Counted from the stretch's first letter, positions 18,920 to 30,400 are shown. The stretch: 64,000 nucleotides of DNA from Gracilaria gracilis (GCA_030374805.1 JARGSG010000011.1:930001-994000), one strand, 5' to 3'. A program made the numbers and translations. The notes: generated by a model not told the origin, from the letters alone.

Positions 18920-20488
18920 CTAAAGAACCCCACCATCACCATCCTCATCTTCAGGGCTCCTTCTCCGAATCATTTTCTTGAACCTCTTCAAGAGGTGATG
19001 ATGATTCTCTTCTAGAGTCCGCGTCAAATCTTCGTCGTTTAAATCCCGCACGCGCTTGATTTGCACCGAACTCTCTGCTAGGAGAGTAGCGAGTTTCACA
19101 CGGGCACCAAACACCTCGGCTTCCTTTTCTTCCGTGGTTTTCCTTCCCCCAGCTGTGTGAGCAAACTGCTCACGTTCGAAATTTAAGTGCTCCCTTAATA
19201 TGGCCGTCTGCTCCTGAGAAATTTTGTTGGAGAAGTCGACGCCTTTTGAAAGCTCCCCCAGTTCTTTCTGACTCCCACTGTTTCGCCCACTGGAGCTTCG
19301 CTTCTTGGGAAAAGAAAACGCTTCCTCTTCGGGAGCATTGATTGCCAGACCTTCTTCGACGCCTCCCTCGGAGTCTTCAATCAACTTGGAGGTGGTTTCA
19401 ATAAACTCCACCGCTTCATTTGCCGTTCCTAACCGCGCAACGATAAAGAAGATGTACCCTCGCTTAGATTCGGCTGTGAGTTGACCGCCAGACGTCATGC
19501 GGAGAAAGTTTGAAATGTTACTCGGGTTGTTTTGCCCTGACTTTGACCAGTTGGCCATAGCAGTAGTTACCAGTTTCTTCACACTCTCGTACTGCTTCTT
19601 CAATACCGATGCAGTTCGTAGACAAAGTGGTCTTTTGTTCGAATCCACCTCATCCAAACGACCAGAAAAACAACACATCGATTCCACCTGTGCATCGTTG
19701 AACCGATTAGCGATAACTACCCAGAACGACTCTCTTGTGACGTTGGCATCTAATTCGGCACGACTCAGTCTTCCTCCATTCGCTTTCGCCAGTGCGTTCT
19801 TCGCAATATCGTCGTCGCGCAAGATCACGCAGAGCCTAGCAAACTCATTCAGAGAGAACATCGGATGCGCCGAAAGATCCAGCTGCGCAGAGAAAGGAAA
19901 TCCAGATGACGGCTGTTGAGCACTCTTGAACGCAAGGATAGTATCTGCTACTTCTCTGCGATCCAAGGGATGCAGCATTTCGACGAAAGCCCCAACTTCT
20001 GGAAGCTTTGACAACGTGGCAAGTCTACTCCTGGCATCGTTCTCCCAAGCAAAGTAGCCGTTCATTTCTTCGTTTGTAGAAAAGCAATCGCCAACACTAA
20101 CGTCCTCAAAGCTCTTGACATGTAGGAAGAGAATCAGCTGAGACACAAGCTGTGCGTGTTGGCGACTGCGAATCTTCAGTTTAAACTGCTTACAGACCTT
20201 GCGAAGGTCCTTGACCGTTTTCTCTAGAAGAAACGAATAAACAAAAGCCATTCGGTTGTGCTCACGAAATTCGGGTTCATTATACGGCGAGACGGTTACG
20301 GCGGAAGAGGAGGGTATCTCCAGTGTTGACTGATTAATTTTAGGTGCGTCGGATGCGGATTGTACGGGTACGTCTTCGGCGGTGGTGTGGGTAGTATGCG
20401 GCGCAGCAGAGGCTGGGTGCTTTCTTGGGCTTCGCCGCAAAGGCGGAGCAAGTGGGTCCGAGCAATGCTGCGGAGACGTTGGCGCCAT
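18920..20488 (-). CDS. 522-residue protein of the 8.6-kb element, SAP-like
   Basis: The start is chosen at MAPTSPQHCSDP (20488, context AGAATGG) because the 105 codons upstream, up to 20803, are low-quality and reach into the terminal repeat. Residues 5-45 are Pro/Ser-rich with a basic RRSPRKH motif. At about 85-120 the sequence LEKTVKDLRKVCKQFKLKI resembles a SAP-type helix-turn-helix. At about 255-300 a segment with RESFWVVIANRFND recalls the second-ORF proteins of Harbinger-like elements, followed by a conserved-looking SGRLDEVDSNKRPL. The C-terminal 130 residues are charged and helical with a basic patch KRFKKMIRRR. It is the only unbroken frame in this element. A transposon-encoded DNA-binding partner is my best guess. 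Confidence 0.55.
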   Translation of the reverse strand: MAPTSPQHCSDPLAPPLRRSPRKHPASAAPHTTHTTAEDVPVQSASDAPKINQSTLEIPSSSAVTVSPYNEPEFREHNRMAFVYSFLLEKTVKDLRKVCKQFKLKIRSRQHAQLVSQLILFLHVKSFEDVSVGDCFSTNEEMNGYFAWENDARSRLATLSKLPEVGAFVEMLHPLDRREVADTILAFKSAQQPSSGFPFSAQLDLSAHPMFSLNEFARLCVILRDDDIAKNALAKANGGRLSRAELDANVTRESFWVVIANRFNDAQVESMCCFSGRLDEVDSNKRPLCLRTASVLKKQYESVKKLVTTAMANWSKSGQNNPSNISNFLRMTSGGQLTAESKRGYIFFIVARLGTANEAVEFIETTSKLIEDSEGGVEEGLAINAPEEEAFSFPKKRSSSGRNSGSQKELGELSKGVDFSNKISQEQTAILREHLNFEREQFAHTAGGRKTTEEKEAEVFGARVKLATLLAESSVQIKRVRDLNDEDLTRTLEENHHHLLKRFKKMIRRRSPEDEDGDGGVL

Positions 20489-20869
20489 TCTTCGGATCGC
20501 AGAAACACAGTGGGTTGGGTGAGTTGGTGGGGGAACGCAAGCCAACACCCTTGCGCCAGAGAGCAGCTGTATATTGCTCCGCTCGGCGCAAGATGCGGCA
20601 CAGAGTACTATGCACCGTGCTTGTGTGAACTGGACCGAAGAGAGCGATGGGGTCCTCGGAAAACTGATTGGCAATCCTTCTAACAAGTGGTACAGTTTGG
20701 TTTGGAAGCTTCTTCGCCTTACAGAACGGGGGCTTTCAAGAAATTGAAAAGGGGCGTTCACGGGCATAGAGAGGGTCAGCCCGCTCGGAGCTGCCCGAGC
20801 CAATGAAAAGGCGTAGATGGGCGTTCACGGTCACCGTTCACGCCCGTTCACGCTTGTTTAGACACCGCC

Positions 20870-20901
20870 TGACAGTCCCCGGTTGGCGCATTGCATTTTG
20901 C
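20870..20901 (-). other. End of copia LTR and purine-rich tract
   Basis: TGACA at 20870-20874 is the inner end of the 3' LTR. On the minus strand it is preceded by CCGGGGAC, a short purine tract that would serve as plus-strand primer. The pol stop codon is at 20902-20904. Confidence 0.6.
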
Positions 20902-23900
20902 CTATGCGGGCGGGGTAACGTTCATTCTGTGTCGAAGTTGCCTGAATCTATCCCGATGAAGCGGCTTAGTAAGGATGTCCGCAAGCATGTCGTTCGTTGG
21001 TATTCGATGGAGCTGTAGGCTGTTGTTTGCCAGGTGGTGTTGGAGGTAGTGGCATCGAATGTCTATGTACTTTCTTCGCTTCGTGGGCGCCTGATTTTCC
21101 GCAATAAGCACAGAGCTTTGATTATCTATGAAGTGCGGTGTTGCCGTTGGTAGTTTGGTTTTGGCTAATTTAAAAAGCTTTCGTAACCACGATGTCTGTT
21201 GCGTTGCGGTCGTTGCGGCTATATATTCGGCTTCGGTTGTCAATAGTGCGATAACCGATTGCTTTTTTGATAACCACGATATTGGAGTGGCGTTGATGTT
21301 GTGAAGGTTGCCTGTTATCGACTTTCTGTCTTTAGCGTTAGCGAAATCCGCGTCACTGTATACTGCAAGTTTGTCTGTTTCGTTTGGATTTTGGATGGGT
21401 TTGTATAGAAGACCGTATGTTTGTGTTCCTTTCATGTAACGAAGCAGTGTTTTGAGTGCTTGAAGATGGTGCTCTTCTGGTGTAGCCATGTGCTGTGCTA
21501 GACGGTTGGTTGCGTAGTTGAGATCCGGCCGTGTACTGTCTGTGACGTATCTTATTTCTCCGAGAATTTGTCTGTATCGGGTTGCCTCTTGTGGGGAGAG
21601 TGTCTGTCATTTTGGTGAGTTATCTATATGCTTGAGGCTACTGTATGGGGTGGCTGAAGGGTTGCAATTATCCATATTCGTCTGCTTCAGTATGCTGGCG
21701 ATGACGTCGGGCTGGGAGATGTGAACAGCTCCTGTGTCATCGTGTTGTATCGTCCAGTTTAGAAATCGTGAAGGGGCCCCTAGTCGTTTGATTTTGTACT
21801 TGGTCAGCAGTTGGTTGTACAGCCTGTCAATTAAGGACTTGGTGGAGGCCAGAACCAAGAAATCATCTAAAGTAGTGCTTATAACTGTGAATGTTCCGTC
21901 GGACTCGGTTTTGGTGTAAAGACAAGGGTCGTGCTCTGATGCGGTGTAACCTAATTTGGATAGGTGTTGTTGAAGTCCATGGTTGTAGTAGTACGCTGCG
22001 GGGGGGAGCCGTAGAGGTTGCCTTTCAGAAGGCCAAATTTGCTGTTGTGGCGATATGAGCCGTCGAATCTGGGCATTTGTGGTACGTACACTGGCTTGTC
22101 ATGTTCATACTTTTCGTGCAGGTAGGCTGACTTAATATCGAAGTGTTCGAGTGGGAGGGCCATGCTTGCATGTAGTGCTAGTAGCATGCGTTGTGTGCTA
22201 CGGTCTGCTGTGTACGTTGTTGTGTGTTTGGGATTGTAGTGCAGTCCTGGCTTCATTAGGTCTCCGCGTAAGTTGCATCTGGCTTTGCGTTGATTGATGT
22301 TGCCGTTGGCGTCTCTTTTGTACCGATATACCATAATCAGTGGTATGATTGATGCTTTCGGAGGTTGGAAAGTGGACGGTAGCCATTGGATGCTTGTGTG
22401 CGCGTCTATATTGTCGAGTTCCGAATCATGGGCTTGCTGCCATTTGGCTGCGTCTGGGTAGTTCTTGGCTTGCGTTGGATGGGCGGGTGGCGGCGTGTCT
22501 ACTGTTATTTGGTCTGGTGGCGGCGTGTTGTGATTCGTTGTGGCTTTGAAGGCTGTTGTGGTTTGGGCGGTAGGATCGGTTGTCCTATGATATGGTGTGA
22601 AGTCTATTGCCCTGATTTGCTGATATTGTTGAGTGTGTAGGTTTAGCACCATGATGTTGGTAAGAGAGGTTGGGTACATGTACCGAGCGGGGTTTGCACG
22701 TGCTTCTAATTTCTTTTTGGGTGCATTGATGGGGATACTTCCGAGTTCTCCGAATGTGAATATTCTTTGGAGTGTTGGTTCTGTGCCGTGCCACAGTTTG
22801 TATGGAGATGTGTTAGTTGCTGTATGGTGAAGGAGGTTGTATTTGAAAATGGCATCTCGTGCCGCGTCTTCCCAATGGCTGTCGTCTAGTTTTGCTGTGT
22901 CAGTGTGGCTCTGACTGTGTTCATAACTGTTCTGTTGAATCTTTCTGCTACTGAATTTTCTTGGGGTTGATGTGGCGTCCTGAGATGATGTTGCACTTCG
23001 TTCGTGTTGTATATATCTTGCATGGTGTTTGATAGGTATTCTTTGGCGTTGTCCGTACGGAAGTGTTTGAGTGGGTGGTTCATTTTTTGTTTTATGTGTT
23101 GAAGTGTTTGGTGCACGTATAGTGGCATGTTTTTCCTGTCTTTGATGAAGTGGGCTATGGCGAATCTTGTGGAGGCGCATATGATTAGTAATAGGTGGTT
23201 GTTGCCGTGTCTGGATGTGGGTTTTATCGGTCCACATGTGTCGGAGCTGACATATGCTCCTGGCGGGTAGTCGTGCGTTGTTCTCTTATGTGGGGCTGGG
23301 TGTAGTTTTGCGTGGCTGCACGAGCTGCAAGTGATGGCTGTTTTGGATGGGAATCCCTTTGGCATTGTTGGTAGTAGCCTCTTTGAGGCTGTGAGGGCGA
23401 GTTTGGAGGGGTTGGCGTGGTTGAGTTTTAAGTGCCATTCATGTACTGTTTGTATCCATGAGTGTTGTCTTTTCGGCTGGGTTGGGTTGGTCATGGTTCT
23501 TAGTTGCCGTGTTGTGTGTGGTTTGGTGTTTGGGTTTGTAACTGGTGGGGCGGCTTCTTTGTTGGAATTCTTTTGTGTGTTCGGTGTTCGCTGGGGTGGA
23601 GCTACAATTTGTTTGCGGTCCTTGCGAGAAATGCGTGACGGTTTATATTGATATGCTCGTGCCGTATTGGCCGCGTGCGGTACTATGATTGTTCCTCTTA
23701 ACTGATACTGGTTTTGTCTCCACGGTGCGCTAGCTATGAGACTCGGGGGTGTTCTCTTTGTGTTGTAAATGTATCCTTTGTTTTTTGTGAATGCCACGAG
23801 TCCGTATCGATTGGCAAGGTCTTGGACTGAGAGGAGGTTTCTTTTTATACCTTTGTTCGATACTGCTTGGGTATTGATCATGTTGTTACTCTCCTTGAGG

Positions 23901-25117
23901 TGGATTGTGAGGTTCCCATGGTGGGTGCACTGCGGTGAATGGGATGTAGCAGTTTCGGTTAGCGTGGTTGTTGGGAGTGGTTTCATTGATGACAAGGTGT
24001 GGGGTATGTGTGTTGGGTGGGCTCCACTGTCCAAGATAAACGTACCATTGACTTCCGAGGCCGTTTCCGAAGATAGTTCTGTTTGTGGTGGGGCCTGTGG
24101 TGCGGCATTGCCTTGCTGAGTTTGATATGGCGGTGCTTGCTGTGGCTGGTACGGCAATGGGGCGGGTAACGCTTGTGGTTGATAATGGAACTGATGGTAG
24201 GGGATACTGGGATTGGTGTATAGTGTTGGTGGAAGTGGGGCTGCTGCGAAGTGTGCTTGTGGTTTGTGGAACTTGGGATGGCGTTGGTCCTTGCATTCCT
24301 GGTCCGTGTGGTTGCAGAATACACCAATGGATGTGTGAAACGTGCATAGAAGATTTGGGGGTATGCGGCGTCTTGTAGGGTTGTTGCGGGGTCCGTTTTG
24401 GCGGTAGTACGGTCGTCCTCTGTATGTGTACGGAGGTTGGTACTGCTGTGTTGGAGCTTGATACTGTGGGGCGGTAGGTCCGTAGTCCCCGGTGAATCTT
24501 GGGAGTGACTGGTTGCTTGGCGCAAATGTGTTCGGCTGGAAGAGAGGGTGGAGGTCTTTGTACTTGCGTGTAAATTCCTTGATATTGGACGGTTTGTTTG
24601 CTAATATGTGTGCAATAATTGGGTTATTGACGGGGTTGCGCTTCAGTCCTGTGATAATGAAGTCAACAGTTGTTTCTTCGTCGGTGATGTTGGGGTAGCG
24701 TGCCGCTATCATCTTCTGCCTGATGGCCGTATGTGCCGTGATAAACTCGTCGATATCTTCCTCGGTTTTGAATGGTATACTTTCGGCTTCTGTCTTCAGG
24801 TATTGATGGTCTTCTTTTGTTGACCTATTGATGTGTTGTATGATTTTTTCCACGAGGTCGTAGGGTGTGGGGCGTTCTTGAGGTACTATAAGAAGGCCAA
24901 GAATTTTGGACGGGACGCTACTCAGAACAGCTGCCAGTAGTTTGTTCTTCTTCGTGTAATGAGTGTCAAGTGCTGCTGGGTCTACTGGGATGTTGGGGTT
25001 TCCTTCGAGGTGTTCTACGGCTTTGATTGTTGCTGCATATGTTTGGATTGATAGATACCAGGGTGCGTAGTTGCTGACGTCTAGGTCGGGGATTTTGTGT
25101 ACGTTGTCGTTGTTCAT
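20902..25117 (-). pseudogene. Copia gag-pol, frameshifted
   Basis: Gag begins at MNNDNVHKIPDLDVSNYAPW (25117) and contains a Cys-His-His-Cys cluster (CTFHTSIGVFCNHTDQEC) in place of the usual CCHC knuckle. The protease is marked by LDSGAHPTH. The integrase has a zinc-binding WHLKLNH...CSSC and the core residues in SSDTCGPI, FRTDNAKEYLS and QENSVAERFNR. The reverse transcriptase shows FDIKSAYL and LDDFLVLA. RNase H shows AVYSDADFA and TEAEYIA, and the C-terminus KYIDIRCHYL...ADILTKPL is classical for copia. The first frame stops at 22886. The frame then shifts near 22900-23200, near 21950 and near 21610, so at least three breaks split pol. Confidence 0.9.
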
Positions 25118-25337
25118 GGTGGGTAATTGTTCGGTTTTGGTTGTGTTGTCGGTTTTATCGTGCGGTATGTGTGCGTCGTTGACTGTGTTGATGGCGTTTT
25201 GGTAGAGGGTGAAAATCTCGGGGTTGCGGCGAAGGTTTCGTCCTTGCGCCCTTGCTTGGCGGGGGTTGGGAGGCTCCGTGATGGGACTGGGAAAGGGTGG
25301 GAGTGCTTACGAATCTGAAAGCGTGAGGCCCATAACC

Positions 25338-25425
25338 TGTGAGAGGAAGGCACTAGCTGGACTTTACTTCGATCTCGCTTGTCGTGCGCCTAAGTATCTC
25401 TTGGCTCCTACTGTAATGTTTGACA
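25338..25425 (-). repeat. Copia 5' LTR, intact, 88 bp
   Basis: Starts TGTGAGAGGAAGG and ends GTTTGACA on the + strand, with TG...CA ends in either direction, and is followed by GGACG. It lies about 220 bases upstream of the gag start on the minus strand. It provides the uninterrupted version of the left LTR and of the insertion site of the Harbinger element. Confidence 0.85.
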
Positions 25426-25430
25426 GGACG

Positions 25431-26155
25431 CAAGACCCCGGGCACTACAAGCGTTGCCCAGCGCAAAATCGTCGACGGCACGTAGTGTCTCCAAAGCAGA
25501 AAATTGGTCACGTGCACGCCATGAAGAAGTGGTCCGCCCGGGATCCGCGATTTGCGCCTAACGCGGAAATCAGCTACAGATGCCAAGTGGCAGGGGAGAC
25601 CAAATGTCGACGGTTTGTTAAGTTACCCGAGTATGACGCTCACAACAGCCGGGACGCGATGAAACAGTGGTGCAAAACGAATGCAAAGCGCAAACACATG
25701 GTTCGGTTGCGTGCTTTCATCGCAAGTGTCGAAAAAGGGTGCGTCAAACGCGATATGTCTTTGTAGGCGACTGCGAGTTTCTATCACGTGAACCACAGCA
25801 GCCTGCTAGTCTCCCATGTGAACATCGTAGAACATGGACATTCGACAATATTATCAGCATCACACGAATCCCAATCAAAAATTTATGGGATTATCGCCTA
25901 GAGCATATTGCGGGGAGCACACGTTGCTATGATGCAAAGGAATGTCTCGAACTCGTCGGCGGGGTAATGCTCGAGTGGTGTCGCAAGAGGCCGGGTTTGA
26001 AGTCAAACCATGAAGTTGCGACCTGGTACGGGCTCTATGAGCAAGACAAAGGCGAAACTCCGGAGCTGTGGTCGATCGACGAAGTACTGTTTGTGATTCA
26101 CAGTTGTATCCTCCCAGAGAAAGTGGGGGTGCGCGCATACAGTGGACCGTTTTAA
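25431..26155 (+). other. Target sequence of the copia insertion, unidentified frames
   Basis: Two overlapping + frames are present: one ends at 25766 (basic, Cys/His-containing; rich in Lys and Arg) and one covers 25667-26155 (many Trp and Glu residues). With the copia removed, the left flank (ending ACGCAAGTGCGGAGGGACG-like) joins the first frame without a stop for only four codons, so no complete gene is supported. The Cys-Gly...Gly-His-Tyr...Cys pattern around the join hints at a zinc knuckle. I do not recognise the protein. Confidence 0.3.
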
Positions 26156-27405
26156 TACGCCAGAAATCGTGATCAGCCTCAATGGGGCTAAAGCTGCGCC
26201 ACATTAAACTGCATTTCTGGCCAGGGGCTGACAGCAGCTCTGATGCAGCAGGATATATGAGACGTTTTGCTGCGAAGTACAAAGGGCCGGCAACAGGGTA
26301 TCGCTTGCACCGCGTGACACTTTCGTACAAATACCGATAAGGTGTGGGGTCCGCCTGGTAGAGGGAGCGCGCGAGGGCTCAACCTAAAGAAGAAAAACAC
26401 ACAACCAATATGGTAGTAAAGCACCTGAAACCCGCAGGGGCAAACGGCGAGGCAACTAGTCTAGACCGTGTAGGTGTACGATAGTAGACGTCGACGCACG
26501 GTAAAACCTGAATAGTAATAGAGTAGCAAGTGACCAAGATGGTATAGTTGCTGCCCTAATGATGCCTCACTTAATATACCCAAGGGGGAAGGCGAGGTGC
26601 ACCACAATGTATAGAAGGTGCACCGACGCCGATCTCCCATGCGGGCATGACTTCATCGGCTGCACCCATGACCTACTGTCATTGGCCAGCAATGCTGAGC
26701 TATCCTAAACTAGAAATTAGAAATTAGAAATTAGAAATTAGAGAATACCAATTGGGTGGAGTGCAGCCAGCAAGGCTCACAAGTAGGCCCACGTGGCACC
26801 AACCCACTGAGGTCTCATTGTACTACATATACCGTGGCGTTTATCGATGCGTTAGACAGATACTGCACGGCACGTTCGCACAAACCAGTCCGAGTATCCT
26901 CACCGGGAAGTCGTCCACACTACGCATGCACCATGCAATACAGACGTCCATCAGAATTCAGGCTGGTATTCAACACGGAACAGTTCTGTGTTCATGCATC
27001 AGTAGTCAACGCAGCAGAGCGCATCGTGGGCGAGCGTTTCACCAAGCACACCATTCTCTCTTCACAGCTGCCAGCGTTGTCCAACTTAACCGACGCAAGC
27101 GGCTGGCTACAAGAGAAGGCCAGCTGTTTGAAGTTGAATCGGGTGAATCTTTCAGCGAAAAACGCGGATCTTTTCCGACCGGTTTATAGAACAAAGAGAA
27201 GGCGTTTACGTTGTGCGGCTACGCGCAAGGAACTTCGATCACGTAGTATGGTTGACTCCATGAGGGCACACATCCTCGACGCAGTCGAGCCGTGTCCACT
27301 GGCCTTGTCGTACAAGGCTCTGCATATCTGCCTTGGTGGAGCAGGTGAAGGCATGCGGGTAATGGTACTCCGAAAGATGGCCTTGTTTAGAAAGTTCAAA
27401 TCTTC
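26156..27405. other. Stretch without a supportable gene
   Basis: Only frames without known motifs occur; the longest + frame (26756-27550) runs antisense into the copia RNase H and is discounted. The segment may include the 3' end and LTR of the copia relic to its right, but no matching LTR pair was found. A small tandem repeat lies at 26711-26742. Confidence 0.4.
26711..26742 (+). repeat. Tandem heptamer TAGAAAT
   Basis: Four full copies plus a partial copy of TAGAAAT in a row. Confidence 0.85.
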
Positions 27406-30400
27406 TCAGTTGGCGGTAACTCGTTTCGCTTTGTGCAAGATCCCATTCTTTAAAGTATCTGACATCATTACCGTGTTCAAGCGACGAAACATCACAATGT
27501 TCCTCTCTTTTAAGGCATCAGCCAGGTTCTGCAGTCCTTGCATCCATTGAAGAACGGATATCTCACCGGTTTCAAAAGAGTCTCTAAGGCAGGCGACGGC
27601 GGGGCGAGGACGATAATCCTTGCCTTCGTGCAGGGTGGTTATGGTTGGGTGCAACAAGTCAACAGTTAATACGAACGGGAGGTCGACTTCAGACCCATAT
27701 GCTTGCTTGATGCAAGATGACATAAGGGACCCATGGTCGGCGGAGAGAGCAGTGGCGAGAATCTCAGCTCCAGTCGAACTAAAAAAGATACGAGCCTGTT
27801 TCGAATTTTTCCAGTCTGAGACATGGAATATAGACTCGCCTCTTCCCCCTGCAGCCACGAACATCTCCGATACATAGCCAGTCTGGCCATAAGATCCCTT
27901 ACCTTGGCTGGCATCAGAGAACGCCAAGTATCGCGGAATAATTTCTAGCTATATTGGGCGCGCGTAATGGACTGTACTTCCCTTAATACCTGGTTAGCGA
28001 GGATCAAGTGTGAGACAAGGAGCTTCGAAGTTCATTACTTCCAATAGCTAGCTGCAAAGGAGGCTTGTGGAGGGATCCCGTGTCCGAGAAAGTTCAAAGA
28101 TCCGGTGATTCCAAGAAACTCGGTCCGTTCCGTGTCCGTACAGGAAGCATCAAATGACTTACGACGTTGGCTTGATATGGCAATCTTCTTGATCCTACCC
28201 ATGTATTCGTGCATTTTAAGCGTAATCGAGCCATTGCCATGGCGGACGATACGGAGTCAGTTGAAGATCAGTTCGGAATAGGTGTCGAATTTCCCAACCG
28301 TAAACCGTTGTGCAATCTGACTGTGGAATTGATTGAGGTCCGTTTTTGATCCAGCAAGGAGCATTACATCCACCACTTTAGCCAAAACGATTCTAATTGA
28401 ACGGTCATCGTTTCGAACTATGAAGAGATGGGGAAGGCCTGGGACCGGTTCGATATGGTTCTAGAACATCCATCTCTCGATTGGCAGTTGCCAAAGTTGG
28501 CCGGACTGAACCAGACCATAGGTCGGAGCCAGTAGTCTCCAGACATACCCAGGCTTGCCCCATTCTTTTGGCGGGATCATAAAGATGTCCCTATGGAGTT
28601 CCCCACTCTAGAGGTAGGCACCCTTGATATCCAAATTGGCGAGAGGGAGGCCAAGTGTGGAGACGATGGATAATACACCCCGGATCACCGGAAACTGTGC
28701 TGATGAGGAGTCCTTGCGGATGCCGTCTTTCTCTATATCCTTGTTCCCATGTGGGACCAAGCGGCATTTCAAACGAAGTGCAGCATGTTCACCATCATCC
28801 TTGATGTGAAAGAAGTGAGGGGAGGTATCAACATTCACATACCTTGGGAGTTCGGAACGGTTGACTTCCTCATAACGCCCTTTATGCACAGATTTCTCTT
28901 TATCAATGGACCTATCTACAATCCCACGTGGGAGGAATTGGGTGCGGAACTCTGAGAATTGTTCCTTGCCAACAATATTCTGCGCATGCTGAAGTATTTC
29001 CTGCTCCGAGGAAAGCAGCTGTGCGGGGGAAGGCACAGACGCGACAGAAGTAGAGACGATGTCCTTCTCAGGACACGAAGGATCATATGCAGAATCAATG
29101 TCCGAAGACGGAAGATCGACTACAGTTGGTTTCCTTCAGCCAAGAAAAGCTCGGATATTTGGGTGCTGAGACCAGAGTGTAGCTTCATCATTCAACAAGA
29201 AATCCATTGTGCTTTTACGCGGAGGGTCTTGTCGAACTGATGTTGAGTCCTTGGGTTCGACAATGTGGTTATCCTCCGTAACCTCAACGATTCCGTGAGA
29301 GCGAGGTGAAGTATGCTCCATCTGGTCGAGTTCCACAAGTAACGCAGACTTTGGAACTAGTCGTACGTCTCTGTAGGTTTCGCAAATGCTCGTCCCGTGG
29401 TGGATTTCGTTAGAAAACAGCAAAATGGAGTGTTCTTGAGCTTCACGAACATACCCAACCTTCCAAACGCCAAATTTCGGACCCCTTTTGAAGTATTAAA
29501 CCGGGGTTTGCATGGGGAACTGCAACGGAGGAGGGATATTCGGAGTACGAGTTCTTTGCAGGTTATGGATAGCATGACGGGCAGCCTCTTTATGATAGGC
29601 ATCGACGAGCTTCTTTCTAACCGTCGATTGCGGCCGTCTTATCAAGCTCGGGGTGTAGCCACGAACGAGTTCGAAACTACTCATCCTCCGTCTGCCGTAC
29701 ATGAAGATGCTAAGAAACGTCACCCTTGAGAGGATCTCCATTTATTTGAACTGTATACTTCGTGTGGCGGCGAAGTAATTCGCATCTTGGAGTAGAGGAG
29801 TGGCTATCAATCTCACAACGTAATTCTTGGACTCTACAACACCAATCTTATTGTGCCTTCGTGCTGAACGGGGCTCCAACGATATGGCGTGCCTGCTGAG
29901 AAAGTCCTTGAAAAAGCCATTGTCGAATTCTGGTTCCCCGGAGAGGGACTCAGGAGGGCCATAAACTTTCAGCAATGCTGCTCGAAGGCAAATGTAACCT
30001 CATTTCACTCCAATGACTCCAACATGACCGTAATCGAGTATGCGGAGAAAAGGTTAACCATATGCAGAATGGAGACGTTGTCCATTTCCTGTATGAAGGG
30101 GAAGTCGATCTGGACATGGTCGTTGAAAGAGACCATTAGCCGCCAAAAGGATACCTTTGTAGATGACGCCGGGCTACCAGTAGACTCGCAAATAGTGCAC
30201 TTCTTCAAGACAGCTGTAAGGGCTTGCTGGAGTACAGGAGTCAGCACATTCGCGTGCCAGTAAACTTCCTTTGTGTCACCGAGGGGCATATGAGTGAACC
30301 CAGGAAGCTTCGCAGCAAAACGTCGGCAGACGTTGTGGTCCGCGTACTTTCTCCTGAGTGGTTCGGCAGAAGCGCTAGTGCGCAGGCAGCGATACGAGAC

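Larger units (their letters stand above)
12239..20869. mobile_element. 8.6-kb DNA transposon carrying captured gene fragments
   Basis: Both ends read GGCGGTGTCTAAACAAGCGT inward and stay identical for 25 bases (12239-12263 and 20845-20869 reversed). They are followed by short subterminal repeats of the type CGTGAACG/CGTTCACG. TGA flanks the element at 12236-12238 and 20870-20872. It sits at the inner edge of the copia LTR. The cargo is, in order, a broken Harbinger-type transposase (+), an HSA-domain fragment (+), a Ser/Arg-rich frame (+), a CHD1-like C-terminal fragment (+) and a 522-residue minus-strand protein. A three-base duplication and a Harbinger-type transposase suggest the PIF/Harbinger superfamily, but TGA is not the canonical TWA, so the class is an inference. 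Confidence 0.75.
9128..25430 (-). mobile_element. Copia LTR retrotransposon with nested insertions
   Basis: The outer limits are a direct GGACG at 9128-9132 and 25426-25430, next to two copies of an 88-bp terminal repeat that begins TGT and ends ACA (25338-25425 intact; 9133 copy split). The element reads on the minus strand. Its 5' LTR is therefore at 25338-25425, followed by gag-pol down to 20902, then a purine-rich tract and the 3' LTR. The 3' LTR is split into 9133-9188, 12161-12194 and the last bases TGACA at 20870-20874 by a Harbinger element and an 8.6-kb DNA element. Without those two insertions and a short filler the copia would be about 4.6 kb. The LTR halves that can be compared look identical except at the outermost base or two. 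Confidence 0.85.

Noticed and set aside
12195..20903. Longer terminal inverted repeats for the 8.6-kb element, starting at the AAAATGCAATGCG match
   Set aside because: The right-hand copy would include the copia pol stop and LTR end, and the TGA duplication would be lost. The shorter 25-bp ends with TGA explain the junctions better, so the match is recorded as filler.
26756..27550. 264-codon + frame
   Set aside because: Its second half is antisense to the recognisable copia RNase H at 27406-27927, and the first half has no motif.
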